A stretch of 64,000 bases of DNA from Gemmatimonadaceae bacterium (GCA_025930755.1 JAICOJ010000003.1:1-64000), one strand, 5' to 3'; shown: positions 18,738-27,307, numbered from the stretch's first letter. Notes: generated from the sequence alone by a model not told the origin. Numbers and translations are program-made.

Positions 18738-19081
18738 GGCGACCTCCCTCCTTCCAGGGTCCGTATCCGGTGCTCGAACAGGGCCTTGATCTCCGCCGCC
18801 CGCGCCTCCTCGTCAGGCGCGTGGAGAAAATGCACGAAGAGCGCGCTTCGGTCTTCGGCGACGTGCAAGCAGGTTGACCCGGGGGTCATCGACACCAGGT
18901 AAGCGAAAAGCGCGATCCCCCAATCCGTTCGCGCGTCGATGGGCACCCTGACGATCGCCGGCATCGGCCGCGGGTGTGGCGCGAGAACAATGCGCGCTAC
19001 GCCAAGCGAGGCCACGACCAGATCGTACAGAAAGATTCCGGCCAGAGAGACTCCAGCCCACGTGCGACGTGCGAGGCTCAT
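18734..19081 (-). CDS. mrpE: Mrp antiporter subunit E
   Basis: 115 aa from the ATG at 19081 (ATGA overlap with mrpD). This is shorter than the usual 150-160 aa MrpE: only one N-terminal helix is clear (GIFLYDLVVASLGVARIV), where typical homologues have two or three. The soluble part retains the family motif IALFAYLVSMTPGSTCLHV, followed by FLHAPDEE and the acidic-helical tail. A longer upstream frame is out of register with the family and inside mrpD, so the short form is probably genuine. Confidence 0.88.
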   Translation of the reverse strand: MSLARRTWAGVSLAGIFLYDLVVASLGVARIVLAPHPRPMPAIVRVPIDARTDWGIALFAYLVSMTPGSTCLHVAEDRSALFVHFLHAPDEEARAAEIKALFEHRIRTLEGGRSP

Positions 19082-20592
19082 CGTGTCATTCCGACGGACA
19101 TGGGATGCGTCAGCTGCGAAGCGGCGTCGGTGGCGAAGGTAAAGACGACATCGATGGCGAGCCCAATGCCGATCGTGCACGCACCGAGCAGGATCATGGC
19201 GTACATCATTGCCGGAGGAATGGTGCGAATCACGCGCGTCTGCCTCGAGGTCGTTCCCCAAAAACTGTCCGACCAGAGCGTGCTCATGGAATACAGGGTC
19301 AGAAAGCCTACGATCAGCGCCACCACGGCGAGCCACGCCGCATCGGCGCGGAATGCGGCATCGATCACCACAAACTTTGCCCAGAAGCCCGATAGCGGTG
19401 GAACACCCGAGAGCGACAGGGCCATCACCGCGAACAGCGCCGTGAACAGCGGACGGTCACGAACGAGGCCGGGAGCCTGACGCAGGTCGTAGCTACCGTG
19501 AGCCCGCGCGATCGCACCGGCGCCCAGGAACAGGCCTGTTTGTACGAGCATCGTGTGCATCATGTAGACGATCGCGGAGGCGATTCCAACCGACGAGGCC
19601 AGAGCCAGTCCCATCATGAGATATGCGACCTGGCCGACGATGTGAAACGCGAGCAGTCTCCGGATGTCGACCTGCGCGAGCGCGGCCAGAACGCTGACGA
19701 TCATCGTCGCCGCGGCCAGGAGCGCCGCCAGCGGTGGAATCCCTGGGACTACTTCCTTGCCGCCGACGCCGAACACCACGACCAGAACGCGCAGGCATGC
19801 ATAGAACCCTACCTTGGTCAGCAGGCCGGCGAGCGCGGCGGTCACCGATATCGGAGCCGTGTGATACGAAGCAGGCAGCCAGAAGAACAGCGGAAAGAGG
19901 CCGGCCTTGAGCGCGAACCCCGCCAGCAGCATGAACGCCGAAGTCCCCAGCGTCAGGGTCGGCTCTTTGCCGACGAGCGTAACACCGAGGTGCGCGATGT
20001 CGAGTGTACCAGTCTCCCCGTAGAGCAGGCCAATGCCAATCAGGATGAATGACGCGCCCACCATACTCATGGCCGCATAACGAATGGCGCCGTCGATCTG
20101 CGCCGGTCGCCGGTCGAGTGAAACAAGCCCGACAGCGGCCACGAGCATCAGCTCGAACCACACGTAGAGATTGAACAGATCGCCGGTGAGAAACGCGCCG
20201 TTGACCGCCGCGAGCATGCCGAGGAACAGCGGGTCGAACCCGGCCTTCCGACGCCGAGCGCGAATGTCGGCCCGGGCATAGATGGCGACGGCGAGGGCCA
20301 CGATCCCGGTGACGAGCGACAGCGCCGCACCGAGCCGATCGGCGACGAAGGTTATCCCGAATGGCGCTCCCCATCCGCCGAAGGCCATGACCGCGACGTC
20401 ATCGCGCGCAACTCGCACCAGGAGCGAGACCGACGCGCCGAGCATCAGCATCACGCCGCCCTCCATCACGCCTCGCTGAATCCGTGGCGAGCGGCGAACC
20501 AGGAGAGTGAGCGCGGCACCGATGAGGGGAATCGCGACCGGCCACACTGCGGCGCCGCGGGCGATGGCGTCAGCGATCACCGCCTGCCTCAT
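19078..20592 (-). CDS. mrpD: Mrp antiporter subunit D
   Basis: 504 aa from the ATG at 20592; a GTG at 20580 with GAGGCAGG upstream is the alternative. It has about fourteen transmembrane helices and belongs to the proton_antipo_M family, homologous to complex I NuoM/NuoN. FNLYVWFELMLVAAVGLVSL contains the essential TM5 Glu, LKAGLFPLFFWLPASYHTAP the TM7 Lys region, and LSGVPPLSGFWAKFVV the TM12 Lys region. It overlaps mrpC by 23 bp and mrpE by 4 bp. It is one of the two proton/Na+-translocating modules. Confidence 0.94.
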   Translation of the reverse strand: MRQAVIADAIARGAAVWPVAIPLIGAALTLLVRRSPRIQRGVMEGGVMLMLGASVSLLVRVARDDVAVMAFGGWGAPFGITFVADRLGAALSLVTGIVALAVAIYARADIRARRRKAGFDPLFLGMLAAVNGAFLTGDLFNLYVWFELMLVAAVGLVSLDRRPAQIDGAIRYAAMSMVGASFILIGIGLLYGETGTLDIAHLGVTLVGKEPTLTLGTSAFMLLAGFALKAGLFPLFFWLPASYHTAPISVTAALAGLLTKVGFYACLRVLVVVFGVGGKEVVPGIPPLAALLAAATMIVSVLAALAQVDIRRLLAFHIVGQVAYLMMGLALASSVGIASAIVYMMHTMLVQTGLFLGAGAIARAHGSYDLRQAPGLVRDRPLFTALFAVMALSLSGVPPLSGFWAKFVVIDAAFRADAAWLAVVALIVGFLTLYSMSTLWSDSFWGTTSRQTRVIRTIPPAMMYAMILLGACTIGIGLAIDVVFTFATDAASQLTHPMSVGMTR

Positions 20593-20953
20593 GTGCCGAG
20601 GGATCCCCGAGATGTTCGGCCGACCGAATCTCACCGGTGTTCAGGGTGCCGTGCGCTCGATAGGCGCGGAGCGCCAGCGCGGAGAGCACCACCGTCAGCG
20701 CAAACCCGATGACGATGGCGGTGAGGATCAATGCCTGAGGGAGTGGATCCGCTGACTCTCGCAGAGTGTCAGTCCCCTCCGCGATCAGCGGCGGCCGAAC
20801 CGACCGGAGGTGTCCGGCCAGGAACAGCATGATGTTCACCGCGGTCGCCAGGAGCGACAAGCCGAGGAGGAGGCGCACGAGGTTGCGTGAGAGCATCATG
20901 TAGAGCGCGCAGCCGAACAGGCTCGCTGCGAGCAAGGCGTAGAGAGCGTTCAT
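20570..20953 (-). CDS. mrpC: Mrp antiporter subunit C
   Basis: 127 aa, three transmembrane helices, homologous to NuoK. GCALYMMLSRNLVRLLLGLS and ATAVNIMLFL, then DPLPQALILTAIVIGFALTV are the family signatures, including the conserved Pro-Gln-Ala-Leu-Ile-Leu-Thr-Ala-Ile-Val-Ile motif. The last 25 residues are a charged cytoplasmic tail. The start overlaps the end of mrpAB by ATGA. Confidence 0.94.
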   Translation of the reverse strand: MNALYALLAASLFGCALYMMLSRNLVRLLLGLSLLATAVNIMLFLAGHLRSVRPPLIAEGTDTLRESADPLPQALILTAIVIGFALTVVLSALALRAYRAHGTLNTGEIRSAEHLGDPSAHEAGGDR

Positions 20954-23703
20954 CGAGCCGCCTCGCGCCGCAGGCCGAACAAAAACGCGAGCACCGTACC
21001 CAGCACCACGAGATAGACACCGAGATCGAACGGGAGTGTCGTTCCTTGCTTGATCGGGATGCCGAAGACGTCGATCTCGAGCCAGAGGTGACGGAGGAAA
21101 TCGCCGTGGAGGATGAGCCCCGGAAGGCCGCTGGCGATGGCGAGGAAGAGGCCGCCACCAGCCAGGGAGATCGGGTGGACCCGGAGCATCGCCCGGGCTC
21201 GATCAGTGCCGTCCGCGAGTGAGATCAGCGCAAACCCGAGTGCCGCGGTGAGCCCCCCGACGAAACCACCCCCGATCTGATTATGGCCGCGGAGGAGAAT
21301 GAGCACCGACAGAACGGTGAGGAGCCAGAAGAAGAGCCGGCTCGTCATCGAGAGAATGAAGATCGTGCGTCCGCGTGCGACTGCTGCGCCGCCCGCACCT
21401 GACGTTCTCGGGCCGAGCAGCGACCAGGCGAGGATGGCGGACAGCGCGATGACGGTCGTCTCACCGAGCGTGTCGAACCCTCGAAAATCGACGAGGATGA
21501 CGTTGACGACGTTGCGCCCGAACGCGGAGACGTAGCTGTGCGCGGCGAAGAAGTCGGAGATGAGCGTTGCTCGAGACGTCGTGCTCATGTCCACCAGGAC
21601 GCCGAATACGACCAGCGAGAAGGCAGCGGCGAGACTTGCGTCGAGAGTGCGCTCTCGACGCGTCCGCGTCGATGGCGCATCGAGGGGCAGCACGAGCAGC
21701 ACGAGCGTCAAGAGCACCACGATCAGCGACTCGACCGCGAACTGCGTGAGCGCCAGATCGGGCGCCCCGTTCATCATGAAGGTCAGCGCGGCGACGAACC
21801 CCGTCAGGCCGACGGCGACCATCGTCGACACCAGGGTCCTCGCCCGCACCGCGGCGAATGCTCCGCCGATTCCGATGAGGGCGACCGCCGCCGGGCCGAT
21901 TCGCCAACCGGGGAGCGTGTCGGGCAAACGCGGCCAACGCCCCGTGGCGACGTGGCCCCAAATGACGAACGCCATACCCGACGCCAGCACGACCCACAGA
22001 TACTTGCGAAGATCGCCGTGCTGGACCCACCGGGCGGTGGCGGCGGCCAGTCGCCCGCCACGACGGGTGATGGCCTCGAAAGCATGCTCCGTGTCGTAGC
22101 GGTCGATCAGCGTCCGCGAACGGAGGTGCGCGTGGATCGGCCCCCAGAACCTGAGGATCAGCGCTCCGATTCCGACGACGACCGCACTCAGCGCGAGAGT
22201 CTGCGTCACGCCATGTCGCAACGATGGCAGCTCGAGGGCGACGTCCGCGCCGTACACGGCCGCTACCGCGGGTCGCATCACCGCCGCGGTAATCCAATCA
22301 GGTTCGAGGCTCAGCAGGAGGCCAAGAAGCGACAGGACGACGGGACCGACCAGCAGCGCCGGCGTCTCGCCGTGTTTCACGTGCTTCACTTTCCCCCGGC
22401 CGAGAAAGAAGGGGCGCAGCGTCACAACGCCGGCCACCGCCACCAGGACCGCGTTGACCAGCACGGCCACCGCCATGGGGACTGCGTTCCAGGAGCTCTG
22501 GATTTGAGCTTCGAACAGAAACTCCTTGGAGATGAACCCGACAAACGGCGGAAGTCCGGCCATCGAGAGGCTGGCGAGGGCGGCCGCTACCGCGGTCACG
22601 GGAAGGAAGCGCACCAAGCCACCCATCGCGCGCAGCTTGCTGAGCCCTGTGGCGTGCAGGACTGATCCCGCGCAGAAAAACAGTGTCGCCTTGTAGAGCG
22701 CATGCGCGAGGACGAAGCCGACCATGGCGACGGTCGCGATGGGCCCATCGAGACCAACGAGCATAACGAGGATGCCCAGCGACGCGACGGTCGAATACGC
22801 GAGGACCGTCTTGAAGTTCTCCGCGCGCAACGCCTGGAAGGCCGCGATGAGCATCGTCGCAAGGGCGAACGCGATCAGGGTATCGCGCCCTCGAGGCGCG
22901 GCGCCGATGACGGGCTCGAACCGCGCCAGGAGATAGATGCCGAGCTTCACCATGGTCGCCGAATGGAGATAGGCGGACGCCGGCGTCGGCGCCTGCATGG
23001 CGTTCGGGAGCCAGAAGTGGAAGGGAAACTGCGCGGACTTCGTGAAGGCGGCGATCAGGACGCCGATCAGGATCGGCACGATCCACGGGCTCTGTGCCAG
23101 CTCGTACGCCCGCGCCGTGACGTCGGTAAGCAGATAGCTTCCGAGCGACATGCCGACGAGGATGATGGCGGCGAGGAGCGCAAGGCCTCCGCCGGCCGTG
23201 ACGCGCAGGGCCATGAGCGCGGCGCGCCGCGGGTGCGGGCTGTCGGCATGGAAGCCGATGAGCAGGAACGACAGAATGCTCGTCGCTTCCCAGAAGAGAA
23301 ACAGGACGAGCAGGTTGTCGGAGAGGACGGCGCCGAGCATCGCCGTCATGAACAACAGGATCAGCGTGAAGAATCGCGCGCGGCTGGGTGCGCTCTCGTT
23401 GGAGAGGTAGTCGCCGGCGTAGACGACGACGAGCGCGCCGATGCCGGTAATGAGCAGGGCGAAGAGAAAAGAGAACCCGTCGAGACGAAGGGTGAGATCG
23501 ACTCCCAGGGAGGGGGCCCAGGTCATCCGCCACTCGACCGCGCGCCCAGCGGCGATCGTGGGAACGAAATCCAGGAAGGCGACGAACAGGGAGGCGGGGA
23601 CGAGGGCGAGCAGCCAGCCGGACGCTCGTCGCCCGAACAGGAACGACAGTGGCCAGGCGGCGCAGCTTCCCAGGAAGGCGAATCCGAGAAGCCAGGCGAT
23701 CAT
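20950..23703 (-). CDS. mrpA: Mrp antiporter subunit A fused to subunit B
   Basis: 917 aa, three parts. Residues about 1-480 are a NuoL-like antiporter module: LFLFWEATSILSFLLIGFHA carries the key TM5 Glu, FWLPNAMQAPTPASAYLHSA the TM7 region, and SMAGLPPFVGFISKEFLFEA the TM12 Lys/Glu. Residues about 590-700 are the MbhD-like region (MNGAPDLALTQFAVESLIVV). Residues about 770-917 are a complete MrpB/MnhB domain (GGGFVGGLTAALGFALISLA, then GTTLPFDLGVYLVVLGTV). The A-B fusion gives a six-gene operon, as in the group of Mrp systems known from several Gram-negatives. It is the first gene; no clear promoter was found upstream. Confidence 0.94.
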   Translation of the reverse strand: MIAWLLGFAFLGSCAAWPLSFLFGRRASGWLLALVPASLFVAFLDFVPTIAAGRAVEWRMTWAPSLGVDLTLRLDGFSFLFALLITGIGALVVVYAGDYLSNESAPSRARFFTLILLFMTAMLGAVLSDNLLVLFLFWEATSILSFLLIGFHADSPHPRRAALMALRVTAGGGLALLAAIILVGMSLGSYLLTDVTARAYELAQSPWIVPILIGVLIAAFTKSAQFPFHFWLPNAMQAPTPASAYLHSATMVKLGIYLLARFEPVIGAAPRGRDTLIAFALATMLIAAFQALRAENFKTVLAYSTVASLGILVMLVGLDGPIATVAMVGFVLAHALYKATLFFCAGSVLHATGLSKLRAMGGLVRFLPVTAVAAALASLSMAGLPPFVGFISKEFLFEAQIQSSWNAVPMAVAVLVNAVLVAVAGVVTLRPFFLGRGKVKHVKHGETPALLVGPVVLSLLGLLLSLEPDWITAAVMRPAVAAVYGADVALELPSLRHGVTQTLALSAVVVGIGALILRFWGPIHAHLRSRTLIDRYDTEHAFEAITRRGGRLAAATARWVQHGDLRKYLWVVLASGMAFVIWGHVATGRWPRLPDTLPGWRIGPAAVALIGIGGAFAAVRARTLVSTMVAVGLTGFVAALTFMMNGAPDLALTQFAVESLIVVLLTLVLLVLPLDAPSTRTRRERTLDASLAAAFSLVVFGVLVDMSTTSRATLISDFFAAHSYVSAFGRNVVNVILVDFRGFDTLGETTVIALSAILAWSLLGPRTSGAGGAAVARGRTIFILSMTSRLFFWLLTVLSVLILLRGHNQIGGGFVGGLTAALGFALISLADGTDRARAMLRVHPISLAGGGLFLAIASGLPGLILHGDFLRHLWLEIDVFGIPIKQGTTLPFDLGVYLVVLGTVLAFLFGLRREAAR

Positions 23704-23919
23704 CGGGATGCCGATCGATGCACGCCTAACGCGGTGTCAGGGCAGGCGCTCTTTCCGTCAGACACCACCATGGCCGGCTCCAGGACGGATCGCGTTTCGG
23801 ACCAGGGCCTGTCGTCTCCCGGCCGTACGCGCTTCACAGTAACCGGAAGAGTCAGCGCCGAACAGGACTGCGGCGCGGCAGCCGATCCGAGCAATAAATC
23901 GTTCCGGGCGTCCGGCCCC

Positions 23920-23957
23920 TTGACAATGCTCGTGATAACGACTATCCTTATCCCATG
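23920..23957 (+). promoter_or_regulatory. promoter and operator of the marR gene; probable leaderless start
   Basis: TTGACA (23920-23925), a 17-bp spacer and TATCCT (23943-23948) form a near-consensus promoter. A transcript starting about seven bases after the -10 box would begin at or beside the ATG at 23955, and no Shine-Dalgarno sequence precedes it, so the mRNA is probably leaderless. The pseudo-palindrome TCGTGATAACGA (23930-23941) lies in the spacer, and its closest match (TCGTGATCACGA) lies in the next promoter at 24494-24505. Confidence 0.75.
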
Positions 23958-24455
23958 CTTAAACGTGCCCACCGGGGCGGTCCCCCGAGCGGAGGTGAGG
24001 GTAAGCCGGACGGCCGAGGTGCCCGGTTCGAGACACCGCAGCTGCTGGCCTTCGATCTCCTCCTTCGTACGGCCAGTGAGCTCGACCAACAAGTGGCCCA
24101 GGCACTCAAGCCGGCGGAGGTTACGCCGGCGCAATACAACGTGCTGCGGATCCTGCGCAATGCCGGGACGGCCGGGCTAGCCTGCAGCGACGTGTCCGAG
24201 CGCCTGGTTCGGCACGACCCCGATGTCACCCGGTTGCTCGATCGCCTCGAGGCGCGCGGCTTCGTCCAGCGCTCACGGGATGCGGAAGACCGGCGCGTGG
24301 TGACGGCGCGTATTACCGCAAAGGGACGTGCGGTCCTGGACAAGCTTGGCGAATCGATCGCCGCTCTGCACGCACGGCAGTTCGATCACCTGACCCGGGA
24401 CGAGTTCCGCACGCTCCTGTCGCTCCTCGAGACGTTCGGATTCGAGGCCCGGTGA
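23955..24455 (+). CDS. MarR family transcriptional regulator
   Basis: 166 aa. The N-terminal 30 residues are a disordered Gly/Arg-rich extension. The winged-helix core follows: LAFDLLLRTASELDQQVAQA (dimerisation helix), AQYNVLRILRNAG, CSDVSERLVRHDPDVTRLLD (recognition helix region), LEARGFVQRSRDAEDRRVV (the DxRxx wing typical of MarR) and the C-terminal dimerisation helix. It probably represses its own gene and the 24554 cluster. The inducer is unknown. It is divergent from mrpA, so control of the antiporter is also conceivable. Confidence 0.92.
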   Translation: MLKRAHRGGPPSGGEGKPDGRGARFETPQLLAFDLLLRTASELDQQVAQALKPAEVTPAQYNVLRILRNAGTAGLACSDVSERLVRHDPDVTRLLDRLEARGFVQRSRDAEDRRVVTARITAKGRAVLDKLGESIAALHARQFDHLTRDEFRTLLSLLETFGFEAR

Positions 24456-24481
24456 TCCCCGGAGCGAGCCCCGGCGCCATC

Positions 24482-24510
24482 TCGACACAATAGTCGTGAT
24501 CACGATATAT
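24482..24510 (+). promoter_or_regulatory. promoter with MarR-type operator
   Basis: TCGACA (24482-24487), 17 bp and ATATAT (24505-24510) make a plausible sigma70 promoter. The perfect 12-bp palindrome TCGTGATCACGA (24494-24505) sits between the boxes and differs at one base from the one in the marR promoter; both are followed by a TAT..CC string. GATAACGA also recurs in both regions. AAGGAGG (24541-24547) then precedes the ATG at 24554. Confidence 0.68.
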
Positions 24511-24553
24511 CCGATAACGAGCGAATAACCTTTTTCCCGCAAGGAGGCGGATC

Positions 24554-24907
24554 ATGACACACATCGCCACGAGCACGCAGCGAGGGGCCGGCGCGCGATT
24601 CTCGGCGAGCGAGCGCCCGATTCCCCGGAACCTGGGCCGCCACACATCGCCGCCCGGCATCGGGGCGCTGCCCATCAATCTGGCCGTTCGAATGACGGTC
24701 ATCGCCGTCATGCTCGCCTTCCTGGCCCTCGCCGCCCTTGTCGTTATGGCACCCACGAAGGTCACGATTCCGCTGGCCACGGTACTCGTGCTCGGGTTCG
24801 CCGCCGCCGGCGTCGTCGGATTCATCGACCGGCGTCGATCGCGTGTGCGGATCATGGGCGGAGCCGCTCTGTCATCGTCGGCACCTGCTCGGCGGCGTCT
24901 CCGGTGA
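24554..24907 (+). CDS. small two-TM membrane protein
   Basis: 117 aa with a strong AAGGAGG box. The first 45 residues are hydrophilic. Two adjacent hydrophobic helices follow (MTVIAVMLAFLALAALVVMA and IPLATVLVLGFAAAGVVGFI) separated by a short PTK turn, then an Arg-rich tail (DRRRSRVRIMGG...ARRRLR) that should face the cytoplasm. No family is recognised. It is the first gene of the cluster that starts at the putative MarR operator, and about 90 bp precede the next gene. Confidence 0.6.
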   Translation: MTHIATSTQRGAGARFSASERPIPRNLGRHTSPPGIGALPINLAVRMTVIAVMLAFLALAALVVMAPTKVTIPLATVLVLGFAAAGVVGFIDRRRSRVRIMGGAALSSSAPARRRLR

Positions 24908-24996
24908 CGGAGCGCCGCCCTCATGCCCCCGGCGCGCGAAGACCATGTCGGACCTCGCGGCGCCTCACCAACACACACTTATCAAGGAGCATTGGG

Positions 24997-25692
24997 ATGA
25001 GCACGCACATTTTGCCCAACCACCTCGGGCTACCGCCCCCGCTCAAGCTGGACCTGATGGACGCGGACCGCGCGGTGGGTTGGATTGCCGGCCAGGCGGT
25101 AGGGTTCCGCGGATTCGCGAATGAGGTCGAGGCCGCCCACGCCGCCTGGGTTGCGTACCGCACGCTGTCGCGCCGCCTGGCGCGGCGCTACGGCACGCGT
25201 CCCATTCCGGTCGATATCGAGCCGGTCGCACTCCAGCGGCACGGCGAGGATGAGGTGATTCTCGCTGGCGGAAGGAAGATCGCGACGTTGGTCCGTCCCG
25301 GCCCATACAGCCCGACCGGCCCGGATTCGTTCGGATTCGAGATCGTGATACCTCAGGTCGCGGATGAGCTTCGCATGCGCGCGAAGGCCTACTTCATCTA
25401 CCGCACACTGCGGAAGGCCGGGACCCGCTGGGCGCTCTGGGAATCCGCCGCGGCGGCCGAACCATTGCCGCGATCAGCGAGCCCAGCGGTTTCTGGGACG
25501 GATGACGCGGACGTCGCGCGCACCGTAGAGGGCTCCGTTCCGGACGGGATCGACGCCGCAAACCATCAGCGTGGAGGATACAGTGATGTCACTCAGCATT
25601 CTGGCCAACGACCATGGTGGCTTCGCGCTGTACCGTGGCGACGAGCAGGTGGGCTGGGTCGAAGGGCGAGCGGTCGCGCTCCTCGGGTTTGA
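24997..25692 (+). CDS. uncharacterised protein, paralogue A of an overlapping pair
   Basis: 231 aa from an ATG with AAGGAG eight bases upstream. The central domain VGWIAGQAVGFRGFANEVEA, a helical stretch ending ARRYG, then VILAGGRKIATLVRPG and DSFGFEIVIPQ matches the next protein (VGWVEGRAVALLGFETAEEA, ARERR, LTLGRAPVGRLLEPND, DYGFELLLPPG) segment by segment, so the two are paralogues of one unnamed family. The last 36 residues are encoded where the next gene has already begun in another frame, and have shadow-like Arg/Trp-rich composition. The native stop may have been lost. Confidence 0.62.
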   Translation: MSTHILPNHLGLPPPLKLDLMDADRAVGWIAGQAVGFRGFANEVEAAHAAWVAYRTLSRRLARRYGTRPIPVDIEPVALQRHGEDEVILAGGRKIATLVRPGPYSPTGPDSFGFEIVIPQVADELRMRAKAYFIYRTLRKAGTRWALWESAAAAEPLPRSASPAVSGTDDADVARTVEGSVPDGIDAANHQRGGYSDVTQHSGQRPWWLRAVPWRRAGGLGRRASGRAPRV

Positions 25693-26032
25693 AACCGCCG
25701 AGGAAGCACACGATGCAGCGCGCGCGGCGTTCGACGCGCTTCGCCGCTGGATGGCTCGGGAGCGGCGGACCGACTTCGTGCCCGGGCCCAGGCGTGCGCT
25801 GCGCGTGAAGCGTGATGGCTCGCAAACGCGGCTCACGCTCGGCCGAGCACCCGTGGGCCGCCTCCTCGAGCCTAACGACCCGGTCCTGAACAGAGCGGAC
25901 TACGGGTTCGAGCTCCTGCTGCCGCCTGGGCTGGGACCGGTGACCGGGATCAGCGCGGCGAAGATCATCGATACCGCGCTGACCCGGCGGGACGCGGCAA
26001 AGAGTCTCGAGCCCGTCGCCCTCGTGGCGTAG
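25586..26032 (+). CDS. uncharacterised protein, paralogue B of an overlapping pair
   Basis: 148 aa from the ATG at 25586 (GGAGG about ten bases upstream, inside the end of paralogue A). It begins MSLSILANDHGGFALYRGDE, with the same YRGDEQVGWVEGRAVALLGF strand pair as paralogue A, a helix with ALRRWMARERR, a beta-rich half and a C-terminal helix. No signal peptide or membrane segment. The family is not one I recognise. Its place with a universal stress protein and under a MarR-type operator suggests a stress role, which is inference only. Confidence 0.7.
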   Translation: MSLSILANDHGGFALYRGDEQVGWVEGRAVALLGFETAEEAHDAARAAFDALRRWMARERRTDFVPGPRRALRVKRDGSQTRLTLGRAPVGRLLEPNDPVLNRADYGFELLLPPGLGPVTGISAAKIIDTALTRRDAAKSLEPVALVA

Positions 26033-26048
26033 GGCTCAGCGATGTGCG

Positions 26049-26077
26049 GGCGGCGGTACCGGCCTGGTACCGCCGCC
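26049..26077. terminator. strong hairpin after the MarR-linked cluster
   Basis: GGCGGCGGTACC (26049-26060) and its exact inverse GGTACCGCCGCC (26066-26077) flank a five-base loop, giving a perfect 12-bp stem 16 bp after the stop codon of paralogue B. No T tract follows, so it may act as a weak or factor-assisted terminator or as an mRNA 3' stabiliser. It separates the cluster from the universal stress gene. Confidence 0.7.
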
Positions 26078-26153
26078 GTCGCATCCGTGGAGGGTGCTTG
26101 CGCACGCGTCCGCCCCGATGTAGGTGAGAGGGACAGGAGAAAAGGAATCATGC

Positions 26154-27083
26154 ATGCGGGACTTCGCGCGTCTGCTCGTCTGGTCATCTGATTATCGACG
26201 CACCACCGCCGCCCGATACGCGGCACGACTTGCCGCGGCAACCGGTGCGGCGATCACCGTGACCGATGTGCTGCAGGAGATGCCTCGCCTCGCTCGCCGC
26301 GTTCTCCCTCATGGCTGGAACTTGCGATCGCTCGCGCGATCGCAGAAAAAAGCCGACCTCGAGCGGACCGCGGCGCGCGTCCGACGCCTGGGCATCGCTC
26401 CAAGGGTGGCCTTGCTGGATGGCTCCCCGGTCAACGCCCTCGTCGCCGAGGTCGTTCGGGGCCGGCACGACATCCTCGTGCTCGATGCGCCATCCGGGGA
26501 CAGCGTGCAGCCCGACCGGACAACCGCAACTCGCCTCGTACGCGAATGTCCGTGCGCCGTGCTTTTCGTGCATGATGGCCGTCGTCGTCGCCCGCGCGTG
26601 CTCGTCGCCGTCGACACGGGGCCGTGGCGAGGACGAGCGACCGACGTGCTCAACGCCGAGCTCATTGAAACGGGGCTGTGGTTCAGCGAGGCTCTTGGCG
26701 GTGAGCTCCACGTGGTACACGCATGGGAGGCGTACGGCGAGCGCATCATGCGTCGTGGCGGCCTCACGCCAGCGGAACTGAAACAGTACATCTCGGATGC
26801 CCGCGAGCAGGTGCGGGAGGATCTCGAAGGCACCGTCGCCCCGTTCTCGGATCGTATTGATCCCGTCCACGTCCACCTCGAGCGCGGCGATCCCAGAAAG
26901 GCGATTGTTGCGTTCGCCACCAGGCATCGCATTGACCTGATCGTCATTGGGACGGTTCCCCGTCGGGGACTTGCCGCGCGGGTCATAGGGAACACGGCGG
27001 AAACGGTGCTGGACAAGGCTCCGTGCTCGGTACTGGTCATTGAACCGGCACGCGAGACGCGCTCGACCCGGAATCGTCGCTAG
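26154..27083 (+). CDS. tandem universal stress protein
   Basis: 309 aa from the ATG at 26154 (AAAAGGA upstream). Two UspA-like domains, as in UspE: residues about 1-140 (LLVWSSDYRRTTAARYAARL, ending VRECPCAVLFVHD) and about 145-300 (RVLVAVDTGPW, ending APCSVLVIE). Only the second keeps the ATP-binding loop pattern GTVPRRGLAARVIGNTAETV (G-x2-G-x9-G-S/T type). The first is degenerate, which is common in tandem Usps. Cytoplasmic. Its role is probably stress survival under anaerobic or starvation conditions; it lies just upstream of the formate dehydrogenase operon. Confidence 0.88.
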   Translation: MRDFARLLVWSSDYRRTTAARYAARLAAATGAAITVTDVLQEMPRLARRVLPHGWNLRSLARSQKKADLERTAARVRRLGIAPRVALLDGSPVNALVAEVVRGRHDILVLDAPSGDSVQPDRTTATRLVRECPCAVLFVHDGRRRRPRVLVAVDTGPWRGRATDVLNAELIETGLWFSEALGGELHVVHAWEAYGERIMRRGGLTPAELKQYISDAREQVREDLEGTVAPFSDRIDPVHVHLERGDPRKAIVAFATRHRIDLIVIGTVPRRGLAARVIGNTAETVLDKAPCSVLVIEPARETRSTRNRR

Positions 27084-27109
27084 CCCGCCCCACCAGGAGG
27101 TCTGTCGCA

Positions 27110-27307
27110 ATGGCGAGCAAGGATCAGAGGGACCCTGGGCGGGGCGAGCCGCATCAGCGACGCGCCGCTCCGCTATCCACGGACGTCGCCCTCGACGATG
27201 TCGGGGAGGCATCCGCGGAGAGCTTTCCCGCGAGCGATCCGCCGTCATCGACGGGGGTCCGTGCCGGGCCACCCGATCGAGCGATCGTCGACAGCAGTGC
27301 ACCTTGA
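27110..27307 (+). CDS. small ESFPASDPP-motif protein
   Basis: 65 aa with AGGAGG upstream. It is hydrophilic and probably disordered, with the motif EASAESFPASDPPSST. Short proteins built around ESFPASDPP occur widely in bacteria and have no assigned function that I know of. It lies 26 bp after the universal stress gene and may share its transcript. Confidence 0.65.
   Translation: MASKDQRDPGRGEPHQRRAAPLSTDVALDDVGEASAESFPASDPPSSTGVRAGPPDRAIVDSSAP

Noticed and set aside
22702-24180. 492-codon plus-strand frame antisense to mrpA
   Set aside because: Extremely rich in Glu/Arg/Gly/Asp with no recognisable motif, opposite a certain membrane protein gene.
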